Assembly: GCF_030381805.1 (NCBI RefSeq)
Contig: NZ_JAUDRH010000009.1
Span: forward strand, 62,001-126,000
Reading direction: 5' to 3'
DNA length: 64,000 nucleotides
Source: Chlorogloeopsis sp. ULAP01
Lineage (GTDB): Bacteria > Cyanobacteriota > Cyanobacteriia > Cyanobacteriales > Nostocaceae
The position numbers were made by a program, and so were the translations under genes. This document shows positions 7,631 through 16,532 of the stretch, piece by piece. The notes beneath the pieces are model-generated. The model was not told the DNA's origin, did no database searches, and saw only the letters and a list, made by a program, of their open reading frames with translations. Position 1 is the stretch's first letter; every line of letters begins with the position of its first letter.

Positions 7631-8664
7631 TCAAGCGATCGCTTCTAGGGATGGAAACATTGAGATAAATTCTTTCCCCTTGTTTTCACCATGCTGATAT
7701 GCTGCACGCAAACCATCTTTAGTCGCGCCAGTAAAGTCTACGCCAAGTCCCTTTAAATCTAGATCTGGTTTGACTAACATGAATTGGTACATCTTTCCAG
7801 GAAGTTGGAACCAGAGCAGATTGAAATAAATCTCGATACAAATCACCTGGTTCAGTAGCCACGGCAATGACTTCGCTACATCCTAATTGAGCTAGTTCCA
7901 CAGCCGGACAAGAACAAGTATAGGAAGCATCAACATATGGCTGTTTGTCTATCCAAGCAGGAATATCCCATGCATGCAACATCCGCGTGGATGCATAAGC
8001 AACTTCGTCAAAATTATTTGCAGTGAGTTGTAGAGCGTTTTCAGAGCCAGCACTGTCGAATAAGTGAGTCACAAGATGCTTATCTACCCATGTGCGATCG
8101 CCTCGTGCAGAACTAACCAATAATTGACGCCCCAACCGCCTGGCTTTATTTCCTTGTGTTTCTTCAGCACCCTCTGATGTAACAACAGCACTGGTTGCAA
8201 CAATTAAACGCGGTGTACCAGGCAAAAATAGGTGCGTGCGTAACATAGGAGCATATTCTCTAAGACTTTGGAGAACTGTTTGGCTCATGTTACTAGCTGA
8301 TTGTTCTGAGAACTTAATTGCTTGATACCAGTACTCAATACCAACCTCACCAAAAGACGACGGGGAAGCCCGTTCCTTTAAGGGGCGCTCAGAACCGTCG
8401 TCCGTCGTCTTGGGGCAAGGGGCATTCATGCATTGGCCAATGCCCAATTCCCAATTCCCGATGCCCGCGAAATCCGCCAGACTTCAGTCGGGGGATGAGC
8501 TTAAGCGCTTTACCAATAGCTGCACAGGCAGTTAACAAAGTAGAAGATGATGCAGCAGCATAAGCATTAGCACGGATATTGATTGACTCAAAAGCGCTTA
8601 AAATACCATGAATAAATACACCTTTAAAACTACCGGATGTACAAGCGATACCAAGTGATTTCAT
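7631..8664 (-). pseudogene. Patatin-like phospholipase, disrupted by a repeat and a frameshift
   Basis: Three reading frames must be joined. The start (ATG at 8664, SLGIACTSGSFKGVFIHG) is the Gly-rich oxyanion region of patatin-like proteins, followed by AYAAASSSTL, which should hold the nucleophile Ser. After IGKAL the frame runs into a foreign repeat (~8350-8505). It resumes in another frame at VGIEYWYQAIKF and continues to ~7780. There a second shift is needed to reach the C-terminal part (KPDLDLKGLGVDFTG to 7631). The ATG overlaps the P450 stop by 4 bases (ATGA), so the ancestral gene was translationally coupled to the P450 and probably acted on the same lipid. As it stands it cannot encode the full enzyme. 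Confidence 0.8.
8350..8505. repeat. Dispersed repeat inserted in the patatin gene
   Basis: The ~155-base segment is unlike the surrounding gene. It has an inverted pair AAGACGACGG (8353-8362) and CCGTCGTCTT (8403-8412), then a low-complexity tract built on GGGAATTGGG/GGGCATTGG on the minus strand, a common intergenic filler in cyanobacteria. Its length is not a multiple of three and it shifts the reading frame. Borders are approximate. Confidence 0.6.
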
Positions 8665-10022
8665 TGCTTATATTCTCCTAGCTCACCGCAAAATCTCAGT
8701 TTGACTCCACTCTTTGGTGCGAGAGTAATGCCTCTGCGTTGTGGCTGTTCTGGTCGATGATCAACCAACGCTAGTTGATAGCGTGACACAATAGTTGCCA
8801 AGACAAGCTTAATTTCAAACGGAGCCAAAGCATCGCCAATACAGCGACGAACACCACCACCAAATGGCATAAATTCATAGGGAGAAAATTGACGGTTGAG
8901 AAAGCGTTCAGGCAAAAACTGCTGATGCTGCGGGTATAAATCCTCACGTTGATGCAAAAGATAAATGCAGCCCATTAGTATTGTCCTAGGTTCTAAAGCA
9001 TATCCGAGGAGTTCAGTTGGTTCTTGTACCACTCTAGGGAATGTAAGCATTGCTACAGGAGAAATTCGCAAGATTTCATTGCATACAGCAGTCAGATAAG
9101 GTAGTTGAACAATGCTCATCGGGCTGGCAGAATCATCCAGGGTATTTATTTCTTGGAGCAGTTTTTCGCGTACTTCTGGTAAACGGTGAATCCAATACAA
9201 ACCCCAAGCCATTGCCGATGCCGTGGTTTCCTGCCCAGCTAACAGCAATGTCATCATTTCATCGCGCAACTCGCGATCGCTCATCGATTTGCCTTGTTCA
9301 TCCTGTGCTGACATGAGTAAGGAAAGAATATCGATGCGGTTGGGATCAGCTTTTAACCGACGTTCTGCTATTTCTGCATAGAGTAATTTATCAATTTGCT
9401 GCCTGATACGCACAAACTTTCCCCAAGGACTCCAAGCACCTAAATCTTTTTGTAAAAAAGAGAAATAGATGAAAGCAGAAGTAAAGGAAGACTCAAACAG
9501 ATCTGTAATCAATATCAGCAAGCGCTTGAGTTTTTGGTAACGTTCTCCCTCAGACAAACCAAAAACAGCTTGTAAAATCACTTCCAAAGAAATCTGCTGC
9601 ATCGTAGTTCTAGCAGAGAAAGACTGATTTTTTGGTAACTGACTAAAGATTTTTTCGACTAGATTACAAATAAGCTTGCCGTAAGCTTTCATGCGATCGC
9701 CATGAAAAGGAGGCATCAACAGTTGCCGCCGTCGTTTGTGGCGTTCTCCCTCCAGCATGATCACTGAAAAGTTCCCAACTAATGGTTCCAAGGTTTTATT
9801 CGGCTCACCAAGGGCAGCGAACTTCTTTCTGTCGTTGGTTAAAATTTCTTGAAGTGCTTTAGGATGCTGTACAAATACAGCTGTATCTCCAAAACCTACG
9901 ATTTCAGCCGTGAATAAATCGGGATATTTTTGAGCGGCGCTTTCCATATATCCTACGGGATCGGCAACCCAATGAAGTTTCTGGAGAAAGGAGGGAGTAT
10001 TGAGAGTATTAGGTAATTGCAT
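8661..10022 (-). CDS. Cytochrome P450, CYP110-like
   Basis: A 453-residue soluble haem monooxygenase. The cyanobacterial CYP110 family, which it resembles in length and in the N-terminus (LHWVADPVGYMESAAQKYPD), typically oxidises fatty-acid-like or terpenoid substrates. Visible motifs are the I-helix AGQETTAS, the ExxR core NEILRIS, the PERF motif (LPERFLN) and the haem loop FMPFGGGVRRCIG with the thiolate Cys at residue 394. All key residues are intact. The stop overlaps the start of the patatin pseudogene. The intergenic region to the divergent MocR regulator holds an operator-like motif and may serve both genes. The substrate is unknown; loss of the patatin partner may have altered the pathway. 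Confidence 0.95.
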   Translation of the reverse strand: MQLPNTLNTPSFLQKLHWVADPVGYMESAAQKYPDLFTAEIVGFGDTAVFVQHPKALQEILTNDRKKFAALGEPNKTLEPLVGNFSVIMLEGERHKRRRQLLMPPFHGDRMKAYGKLICNLVEKIFSQLPKNQSFSARTTMQQISLEVILQAVFGLSEGERYQKLKRLLILITDLFESSFTSAFIYFSFLQKDLGAWSPWGKFVRIRQQIDKLLYAEIAERRLKADPNRIDILSLLMSAQDEQGKSMSDRELRDEMMTLLLAGQETTASAMAWGLYWIHRLPEVREKLLQEINTLDDSASPMSIVQLPYLTAVCNEILRISPVAMLTFPRVVQEPTELLGYALEPRTILMGCIYLLHQREDLYPQHQQFLPERFLNRQFSPYEFMPFGGGVRRCIGDALAPFEIKLVLATIVSRYQLALVDHRPEQPQRRGITLAPKSGVKLRFCGELGEYKQ

Positions 10023-10236
10023 ATGAAGGCAAGGGAACAGTAAAGAAATACAGCGATTTCAGTCGTGTTGAAAATGGTAAATATTTATGTATATGTATTT
10101 AAACAAAACTGTTGGGGCGATCGCTCTTTTCCAAACTCAGGGTTTAGCGACACTTAGGCGCTTAGATTAGGGAAGAAAGGTTTTCATAAATTTTTTGTCT
10201 GTGCATCAGCTTATAATGCTATTAGTTTGAATAAAA

Positions 10237-10268
10237 GTGCCAATTATTGTGCAATTAATGGTGCCATT
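10237..10268. promoter_or_regulatory. MocR-type operator candidate, autoregulatory site
   Basis: Three GTGC half-sites start at 10237, 10249 and 10261, exactly 12 bases apart, each followed by AATT- or ATT-type bases (GTGCCAATTATT, GTGCAATTAATG, GTGCCATTTT). The segment ends ~40 bases before the regulator ATG. The same block occurs at 7563. MocR regulators commonly bind repeated sites near their own promoter. Confidence 0.6.
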
Positions 10269-10306
10269 TTCGTGTTTCGCGCTCTTACCTGGTAATCGGA
10301 GAATTT

Positions 10307-11806
10307 ATGGCGAACCAAGTAAAGTCTGGCATCACAAATATACTTGAACTTCAGCCTCAAGACTCTACACCACTATATCGCCAATTGTATGAAAGACTGC
10401 GCTTGGCTATCCTGACAGAACAACTGACAGCCGGTGTGCAACTTCCTTCCACACGCTCTTTAGCAAGCGAGTTAGGAGTTTCTCGCAATACAGTTCTGCT
10501 TGCCTACGAGCAATTACTGGCTGAAGGTTATGTAGAAGGCAAAGTGGGAAGTGGAACTACGGTAGCTCAAGTTTTGCCCGAAACTTTGCTTTTATGTGCC
10601 AATACTAAATCTAAATCTCAATTGAAGCATAACCAATCTCGTCATCAAAGGCTCTCTCAACGGGGTACAGCCTTAGCACAAACTCCTTTAATTCCTAAGC
10701 CACTGCAAACTTCAAGAGGAAAGCAACAGCGGATATTTCGAGCGGGAATCTCTGGGATTAATGCTTTTCCCCATGAACTATGGTCGCAGCTAATTGCGCG
10801 TCGAGCCAGGAACTCGCTGCAAAACTTGCTTACTGATCGCGATCTTGCAGGATATCTCCCATTGCGCGAGGCAATAGCAGCTCATATTGTTGTAGCACGC
10901 GGAGTTCGTTGCACACCCACTCAGATAATCGTAGTTGCAGGATTCCAGGGGGGGATTGACTTGGCAGCACGAGTACTGCTCGATCCAGGTGATGCTGTTT
11001 GGATGGAAGATCCTGGCTATTTGGGCGCTCGTGGTGCTCTACTCGGAGCAGGAGCTAATGTCATACCAGTGCCAGTTGATATAGAAGGGCTTGATATCAC
11101 TGCTGGCATCGCAAAGTATCCACAGGCACGTCTAGTGTACGTGACACCTTCACACCAATTTCCGCTTGGGGTAACTATGAGTCTTGCACGGCGGTTGACA
11201 CTGCTGGAATGGGCAAATCAAAATGGCGCTTGGGTACTTGAAGATGATTATGATAGTGAGTATCGCTTTGTTGGAAGACCGCTAACTGCATTACAAGGAA
11301 TTGACAGTAGCAACTGTGTAATTTACTTTGGCACCTTTAGCAAAGTACTTTTTCCCGCTTTGCGATTGGGCTATCTTGTTGTGCCACCTGATTTAGTAGA
11401 AGCTTTTATTACCGCCCGCCATTTTATCGGCACTCGCGTACCAATACTTGAGCAGGCTGTACTTGCCGATTTTATGAACGAAGGACACTTTAATCGCCAT
11501 ATCCGCCGGATGCGATCGCTTTATACCCAACGTCGAGCCACTTTGGTTGCAGCATTGGAGCGTGAACTAGATTTAGAAGTTTACGCTCCCGAAACAGGAA
11601 TGCATCTTGTGCTGTGGCTGCCACCAGGAATGGATGACAAGTTAGCATCACAGCAAGCTGCGGCTGTTGGGATTGACGCCATGCCATTGTCATTGTTTAG
11701 TATGACCGAAACAAGGGCTGGGCTTCTACTCGGCTATGCTGCTGTAGACGTTCATGAAATTCACGACGGAGTACACCGATTGGCAACAGCTTTGCGGGCA
11801 ATTTAA
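10307..11806 (+). CDS. MocR/PdxR-type transcriptional regulator (GntR HTH + aminotransferase fold)
   Basis: A 499-residue regulator. Residues ~15-90 are a GntR winged helix (PLYRQLYERLRLAI, LPSTRSLASELGVSRNTVLLAYEQL). A linker (~95-135) leads to a PLP-binding class I aminotransferase-like domain with LEDDYDSEYRF and the Lys-bearing loop FGTFSKVLFPALRLGY. The protein should sense an amino compound or PLP-related ligand. The start ATG at 10307 has GGAGA upstream. It is divergent from the P450, and the same 12-bp-spaced motif lies at its own promoter and at the dioxygenase promoter, so these are its probable targets. True aminotransferase activity is unlikely given the HTH fusion. Confidence 0.93.
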   Translation: MANQVKSGITNILELQPQDSTPLYRQLYERLRLAILTEQLTAGVQLPSTRSLASELGVSRNTVLLAYEQLLAEGYVEGKVGSGTTVAQVLPETLLLCANTKSKSQLKHNQSRHQRLSQRGTALAQTPLIPKPLQTSRGKQQRIFRAGISGINAFPHELWSQLIARRARNSLQNLLTDRDLAGYLPLREAIAAHIVVARGVRCTPTQIIVVAGFQGGIDLAARVLLDPGDAVWMEDPGYLGARGALLGAGANVIPVPVDIEGLDITAGIAKYPQARLVYVTPSHQFPLGVTMSLARRLTLLEWANQNGAWVLEDDYDSEYRFVGRPLTALQGIDSSNCVIYFGTFSKVLFPALRLGYLVVPPDLVEAFITARHFIGTRVPILEQAVLADFMNEGHFNRHIRRMRSLYTQRRATLVAALERELDLEVYAPETGMHLVLWLPPGMDDKLASQQAAAVGIDAMPLSLFSMTETRAGLLLGYAAVDVHEIHDGVHRLATALRAI

Positions 11807-11835
11807 ATACTCAGAGTAATTTCGACTTCGCAATA

Positions 11836-12100
11836 TCAATTGGGTGCATAAAGTTGCTTACCAAGATCCGCCCATAGCTGTTTCCATGCCCAATAGGCAT
11901 CAAAAACCATGCGGGTGTAACCCAACTCCCTACCGTAGGGAAAGCAAATGAGACGATGTTGATCTACCCATGAGCCAAGCGGATTTGGAAGCTTTCCCTG
12001 CTCGTACACAGTCACTTGATGCCCATCACGGTAGAGCGCCATAATCCCATGATGCCAGCACCCACAACCGTTACTTTTACTATCCATTCAGCGATCGCAC
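11836..12100 (-). pseudogene. N-terminal stump of an FAD-dependent amine/amino-acid oxidase-like gene
   Basis: One frame encodes VKVTVVGAGIMGL, the FAD-binding Rossmann GxGxxG start. A frame change is then needed to read ALYRDGHQVTVYEQGKLPNP and the next ~50 residues (DQHRLICFPYGRELGYTRMV), typical of the DAO/sarcosine-oxidase-like family. The frame stops after LGKQLYAPN, about one quarter of the usual ~370-residue length. The rest is missing; the convergent MocR gene ends only 30 bases away. The stump overlaps the end of the Ap4A phosphorylase gene, so it was formerly the next gene in that operon. Confidence 0.78.
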
Positions 12101-13015
12101 AGCGACATTCTTCAAAATAGTCATAGGGCCATGTTGTTTAAGAAACTGCATTTGTTCTTCGTTTCTCACAAACAAAGTACCAGCAAAACCTAAAGAATTC
12201 ACAGGTATAGACTCAAAATATTCTTGCGATCGCCGTACAACCAGCATCCATTTTCGTGTCACTAAAAGATTGTAAGCACCAGCTTGTCTATTACCCTCAC
12301 CTACTTCTAAACCTACTGCCTTAAGCAATGAGTGATAGCACAACAGTGTTTTCTCGGCAGTTGAGAATAAAGACTGTCCTAAACAGGAATCTAAGAAGGC
12401 AAAGGCGTGTAAAAAAGGAAGTCCGGGTATAGTTGCAATTGAGTTCTGAAATTGAGCAGATGTGAGTAAAGGTTCAATCGGAATTTGAGGGCCTTTTGGT
12501 ACAAGTGGCAGTGGTACAATTTGCAAATGTTTATGTCTTTGACTAGCACCAGCCATTTTCCCAGCATTGTAGAACGTCAAACCATCAAACTCTGTCATAC
12601 ACGCCCACATAGCTACAAAATCTTGCAGATTGAGCCAGTTTTCTTGTTCTTCAAAAGCACGGGTAATTAGCAGCAGGTGATAGTCAGCAACATTGTATTT
12701 ATTCAAAATACATACATGAGTATCAGAAATATCTGCAACAAATAAATCCTCTTCATAGGGAAGAAAAGGATTAAAATCTTTACTGGAGGAGGTGCTTTGC
12801 TTTTGTTGTTTCTGCTTGGCTTCATCTTTGCGAACAAGGTTGGACAAAATCCGTACCAAAAAGCACACGCCATCTTGCTCTATAAATTCAGATTCTGTGG
12901 GTATGGGAATCAATGCACCACTAGAGAGAGCATATTTTGTTTGCTCTTTAACTTTTGTCCATAAAGTCCCAGGTTTGAGCAATATTTTTCCTTCTACCAG
13001 CTTTTCTTTAGACAT
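12080..13015 (-). CDS. ATP adenylyltransferase (Ap4A phosphorylase)
   Basis: A 311-residue HIT-superfamily enzyme that degrades diadenosine tetraphosphate to ATP and ADP. The catalytic HxHxQ-type motif appears in GASQRHKHLQIVPLP, preceded by TFYNAGKMA. The N-terminal part (EDLFVADISDTHVCILNKYN, then YHLLLITRAFE) matches the Ap4A phosphorylase core. The ATG at 13015 (MSKEKL) is preferred to a TTG two codons earlier. Length fits the family. Downstream it runs into the stump of an FAD oxidoreductase with a small overlap. Upstream lies ~720 bases without genes. Confidence 0.92.
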   Translation of the reverse strand: MSKEKLVEGKILLKPGTLWTKVKEQTKYALSSGALIPIPTESEFIEQDGVCFLVRILSNLVRKDEAKQKQQKQSTSSSKDFNPFLPYEEDLFVADISDTHVCILNKYNVADYHLLLITRAFEEQENWLNLQDFVAMWACMTEFDGLTFYNAGKMAGASQRHKHLQIVPLPLVPKGPQIPIEPLLTSAQFQNSIATIPGLPFLHAFAFLDSCLGQSLFSTAEKTLLCYHSLLKAVGLEVGEGNRQAGAYNLLVTRKWMLVVRRSQEYFESIPVNSLGFAGTLFVRNEEQMQFLKQHGPMTILKNVAVRSLNG

Positions 13016-13738
13016 TGTCAAAATGTTGATAATAAAGTTTTGATAAAGATAACGTAGCTGCTCAGTTTAAATTTACCGCCAAATGGGCTTGATTGAATTA
13101 CAGCACACAAGCATACGCTACAGGCATTGCCGGAGGCTGATTCCGCACCTGTACAAAATTATTGAGATAGCCTAGTACCATCGCGGGGAAGTCAAAACTC
13201 AAAAGTCAAAAAGCTTACGAAATAGGCTTTTCGTCAATTTTTAATGGTTGCTTTATTTCCACCACGTTGTACTAGATTCAGTAATACCGTTGAAGACCTC
13301 TATATTATTTGTACAACTTATTTTAATTTATACAAAGTATAGCTACACAAAGAAACTTTCAACTCAACTTAGTGTGTTTAGTTTAATTAGTTATGTAAAT
13401 AAATATCTACAAATGTATGCCTAATATAAATTAGAATAACTTTTATTTATCGTTATATAAAAGCAAAATTACTGTCCAAACTGCTTGCAGTGTAAACGTC
13501 TCTAATTATCGCGCAGTGTTTGATGTAAAGAAAAATATTAATAATAGCTTCCTAAATAATACCAGGGATAAAGTTAGCACCTTTTTTTGCCACGCACATA
13601 AATATTAGCATCACAAAAGCCACCTACATCCTAAAGGTGGATTTAGGAAATTTCTTAGGACAGCGTTTTTACCCGATCAACGTATTTTCATTGTCCAGTA
13701 AAAATTTCAGGTTCTTTGAAATGCTTTAGTTTTGCTGA
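13016..13738. other. Gene-free spacer
   Basis: AT-rich. A small stem (CCACCT at 13620, AGGTGG at 13635) lies downstream of the LabA-like gene and may act in termination. A stretch at ~13105-13190 reads open for some 30 codons on the minus strand but resembles nothing I know. No RNA gene recognised. Confidence 0.5.
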
Positions 13739-14425
13739 TCACAAACTCGTGTTAGATAGAGGACGGTAGTTATAACCTGAAGAAGGGTCTTTTTGAATAT
13801 ATTGTTTGATAGTATCAAGGTCAATAAAGCAGTCAGCCACATCAATTAAACTGTCGCTAGTCATTGAGCGCACACTGACAACTTCTACTCTAGCGCCTTG
13901 GTAACTAACTGCATTCACAGCATAAGCTAAATCTCCATCTCCGCTAACTAAAACCGCAGTATCGTAGTGGGGAGATAAATTCATCATATCCACAGCAATT
14001 TCTACATCTAAATTTGCTTTTTTTGAACCATCTGGAAGTTGGGCTAAATCTTTTGTCACCACACGATAACCATTTCGACGCATCCAGAGAAGAAAACCCT
14101 GCTGTTTTTCGTTAGTCCGATCAAATCCTGTATAAAAGAAAGCTCGCAGTAACCTTGCACCCGCAGTTAGACAATAAAGTAGTTTAGCGTAATCAATTTC
14201 AATTCCAAGTTGTAATGCTGAGTAAAATAAATTTGAACCATCAATAAAGATAGCAACTCGACCGCGATTTAAGTTATTGAAAATATTGGATTCAACTGAA
14301 GAGTCTAGCATCTTTGGCTCTTCAATTTTGATACCAGTATCCATCAGATGCTCTCCCCGCCATTGTGGCCTTTCTTTTAAATACTTATATTGATTTGTGT
14401 GTTTGCTAAAAGTAGTAAAATTCAT
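13739..14425 (-). CDS. LabA-like NYN-domain protein
   Basis: A 228-residue protein with a NYN (PIN-like) nuclease fold from about residue 52. The conserved acidic residues are visible in VAIFIDGSNLFYSA, NLDVEIAVDMM and VLVSGDGDLAYAV, so the predicted metal site is complete. The family includes cyanobacterial LabA, which affects circadian output, and related putative RNases. The N-terminal ~45 residues are not conserved-looking, and internal Met codons at 28 and 39 are alternative starts. It stands alone between two long spacers. The family is certain; the LabA function itself is inferred. Confidence 0.88.
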   Translation of the reverse strand: MNFTTFSKHTNQYKYLKERPQWRGEHLMDTGIKIEEPKMLDSSVESNIFNNLNRGRVAIFIDGSNLFYSALQLGIEIDYAKLLYCLTAGARLLRAFFYTGFDRTNEKQQGFLLWMRRNGYRVVTKDLAQLPDGSKKANLDVEIAVDMMNLSPHYDTAVLVSGDGDLAYAVNAVSYQGARVEVVSVRSMTSDSLIDVADCFIDLDTIKQYIQKDPSSGYNYRPLSNTSL

Positions 14426-15461
14426 TGATACCTCTGGATTTTAAATTAAGAAAGTCTTTTAGGAGACTAACCAATAAATTATTTGTGCTAGCACCTAACT
14501 TTCGTAGAGATGTGATGACAGAACTAGGTAGAACTAAACATGGCCTCTTTTTCACTATTCATTAAGTTATGGTTTGCTCAGGGCTTTTGGAGATTTGACC
14601 GTTGGTTTCTGACTTTAGTCTAGAGGTACGCTCAATCCAAAAGCGGCGTGGCAAGCGGGGAGAAACCGAGTAGATTATCAGCATCTACATCTATTTGTAT
14701 TGTACCTAGCTTGCTAATCATGACTGCATCAGATTATTGGTCTTGCTCAAATTAGAAGTTGGAAAATGATAATCAATAAAAAGAAATTACTATGATTGGT
14801 AGTTAAATAAGCAACAACCTTTAAATAATATTCTTTTTACATTAGCTAATTACTGAGATAATCTTACTTTAGGCAATTCTCTATACTGCCTAATTATTAG
14901 TACTATACTTTGAATTAAATATTCATGTATTTTATAAAACTCCAGATATAGCAAGGACTTGCACCTGTAAAACCGAATAGAAAGCAATGATTGTGAAAAA
15001 GTCATTTAATTTACTAATTATAAATTGATATAAACTCAAGATTATACTGATTTGAATCAATATAATCATACTTCTAAACTTAGTTAATTCCCTAGATTTC
15101 TGACTACTATTTGCTACTATATTGTTATTTAATAGTCACTTTAATTTCAGAAAAATACAAATATGTTATAGTAATGATAAGTATTTTGAATTTAAATTAC
15201 TTTTTTAAAATATAGTTTTTACACCCTAAATTAGTTAAAATTGCAAGCTACCTAGTAATGGTCAAGAGCATTCTAAACTATATGTAGTGCCATGTCCAGT
15301 TGATGATAAATTTTCTAAATAACTGGCTAACAGCAGATTCCATTTAAATTTCTTCTGATGTAAGGGTGTAAGAGATAGAAGAAAGTTCTTCGAGAAACTC
15401 TCATACTTTTCCCCTTTCACCCTTAAACTTAGCCTTAAAACACAAACTCAGTGCCTATGCT
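14426..15461. other. Long AT-rich spacer
   Basis: About 1 kb with no convincing gene on either strand. Near the D1 gene an inverted pair AAGGGTG (15362) and CACCCTT (15418) with CTTCGAGAAACTC between could form a terminator-like structure after the D1 stop. Nothing else recognised. Confidence 0.5.
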
Positions 15462-16532
15462 TCAACTAACTGGGATCGATGTACTGCTAGATAAAATAGG
15501 TGGGAAGTGGTGGGTGTTGAGAGCATACATTGCTTGCAAACCCAGATTAGCTCGGTTGAGGATATCAGCATCTGTTGGAATTACTGCTCCTCGGCTATCC
15601 AAGACAGAGTGATTAAAGTTAAAGCCATTAAGGTTAAAGGCGATCGAGCAAACGCCAAAGGTTGCAAACCAAATACCTATTGTTGGCAAAGCAGCTAGCA
15701 GGAAATAGAAAGCACGGTGATTTCGGCTAGCAAAAGAAGGAATTAGGAGACGTCCTAAGTAACCATAGTGTCCTGCCAAGTAGCTGTAAGTAGTTTGTTT
15801 TTGCCCAAATTTATACCCGGCGTTTATGGATTCGTTTTCGTCTGTGTTGCGGATGAGTGTTGAGGTAACTAATGAGCCGTGTAAGGCACTTAATAGAGCA
15901 CCACCAAAGACTCCCGCAACCCCTAGCATATGGAAGGGATGCATAAGGATATTATGATTTGCTTGAACAGCCATCATAAAGTGGAATGTCCCCGTAATAC
16001 CTAAAGGTAAACCGTCAGAAAAGCTACCTTGACCAATAGGATAAACTAGCAAAACGGCTGTTGCCGCAGCAGCTGGTGCAGAAAAAGCAACAGAAATCCA
16101 AGGGCGCACACCAAGGCGATAGCTAAGTTCCCAAAGTCGCCCTAAGTAGCACCAAATACCAATTAAAAAATGCAGCACAATCAACTGATAGGGGCCACCA
16201 TTATAAAGCCACTCATCAATGGAAGCAGCTTCCCAAATTGGATAAAAGTGTAAACCGATCGCTGCTGAAGTTGGTACAACAGCAGCTGTAATTAAATTGT
16301 TGCCGTCAAGTAAAGAACCTTTTATTGGTTCTCTAATACCTTCCATATCTACGCCAGGAGCAGCAATAAAAGCGAGAATGAAACAGATAGTAGCAGCCAA
16401 TAGAGTAGGAATCATCAGCACACCAAACCAGCCGATATAAATCCGATGATTGGTATTGGTAATCCACGCACAAAATCGATCCCATTGCTTGACAAGCTCA
16501 AATTCTTTTCCACGTTGAACAATGGTAGTCAT
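15462..16532 (-). CDS. psbA: Aberrant photosystem II D1 protein (rogue/sentinel type)
   Basis: A 356-residue five-helix D1 homologue. The ATG at 16532 has a perfect ribosome site (AAAGGAGG). Using standard D1 numbering, Tyr161, Asp170, His190, His198 and His215 are kept. Residues needed for the oxygen-evolving Mn cluster are changed: Glu189 to Asn (VQANHN), His332 to Tyr and Glu333 to Ala (MYALNTHHF), Asp342 to Ile and Ala344 to Ser. Asp61 is Glu and Asn181 is His. His272, a non-haem-iron ligand, is Tyr (RAFYFLL). Such proteins are known as rogue or sentinel D1 and cannot assemble a normal Mn cluster. It is probably not chlorophyll f synthase: Leu-Trp occupies positions 130-131, and no far-red cluster genes are present. 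Confidence 0.92.
   Translation of the reverse strand: MTTIVQRGKEFELVKQWDRFCAWITNTNHRIYIGWFGVLMIPTLLAATICFILAFIAAPGVDMEGIREPIKGSLLDGNNLITAAVVPTSAAIGLHFYPIWEAASIDEWLYNGGPYQLIVLHFLIGIWCYLGRLWELSYRLGVRPWISVAFSAPAAAATAVLLVYPIGQGSFSDGLPLGITGTFHFMMAVQANHNILMHPFHMLGVAGVFGGALLSALHGSLVTSTLIRNTDENESINAGYKFGQKQTTYSYLAGHYGYLGRLLIPSFASRNHRAFYFLLAALPTIGIWFATFGVCSIAFNLNGFNFNHSVLDSRGAVIPTDADILNRANLGLQAMYALNTHHFPPILSSSTSIPVS

Noticed and set aside
15462..16532. Calling the aberrant D1 chlorophyll f synthase (ChlF)
   Set aside because: It lacks the Gln-Asp pair I recall as a ChlF mark near 130-131 (here Leu-Trp), and no far-red photoacclimation genes are in the window. The rogue D1 type fits better.
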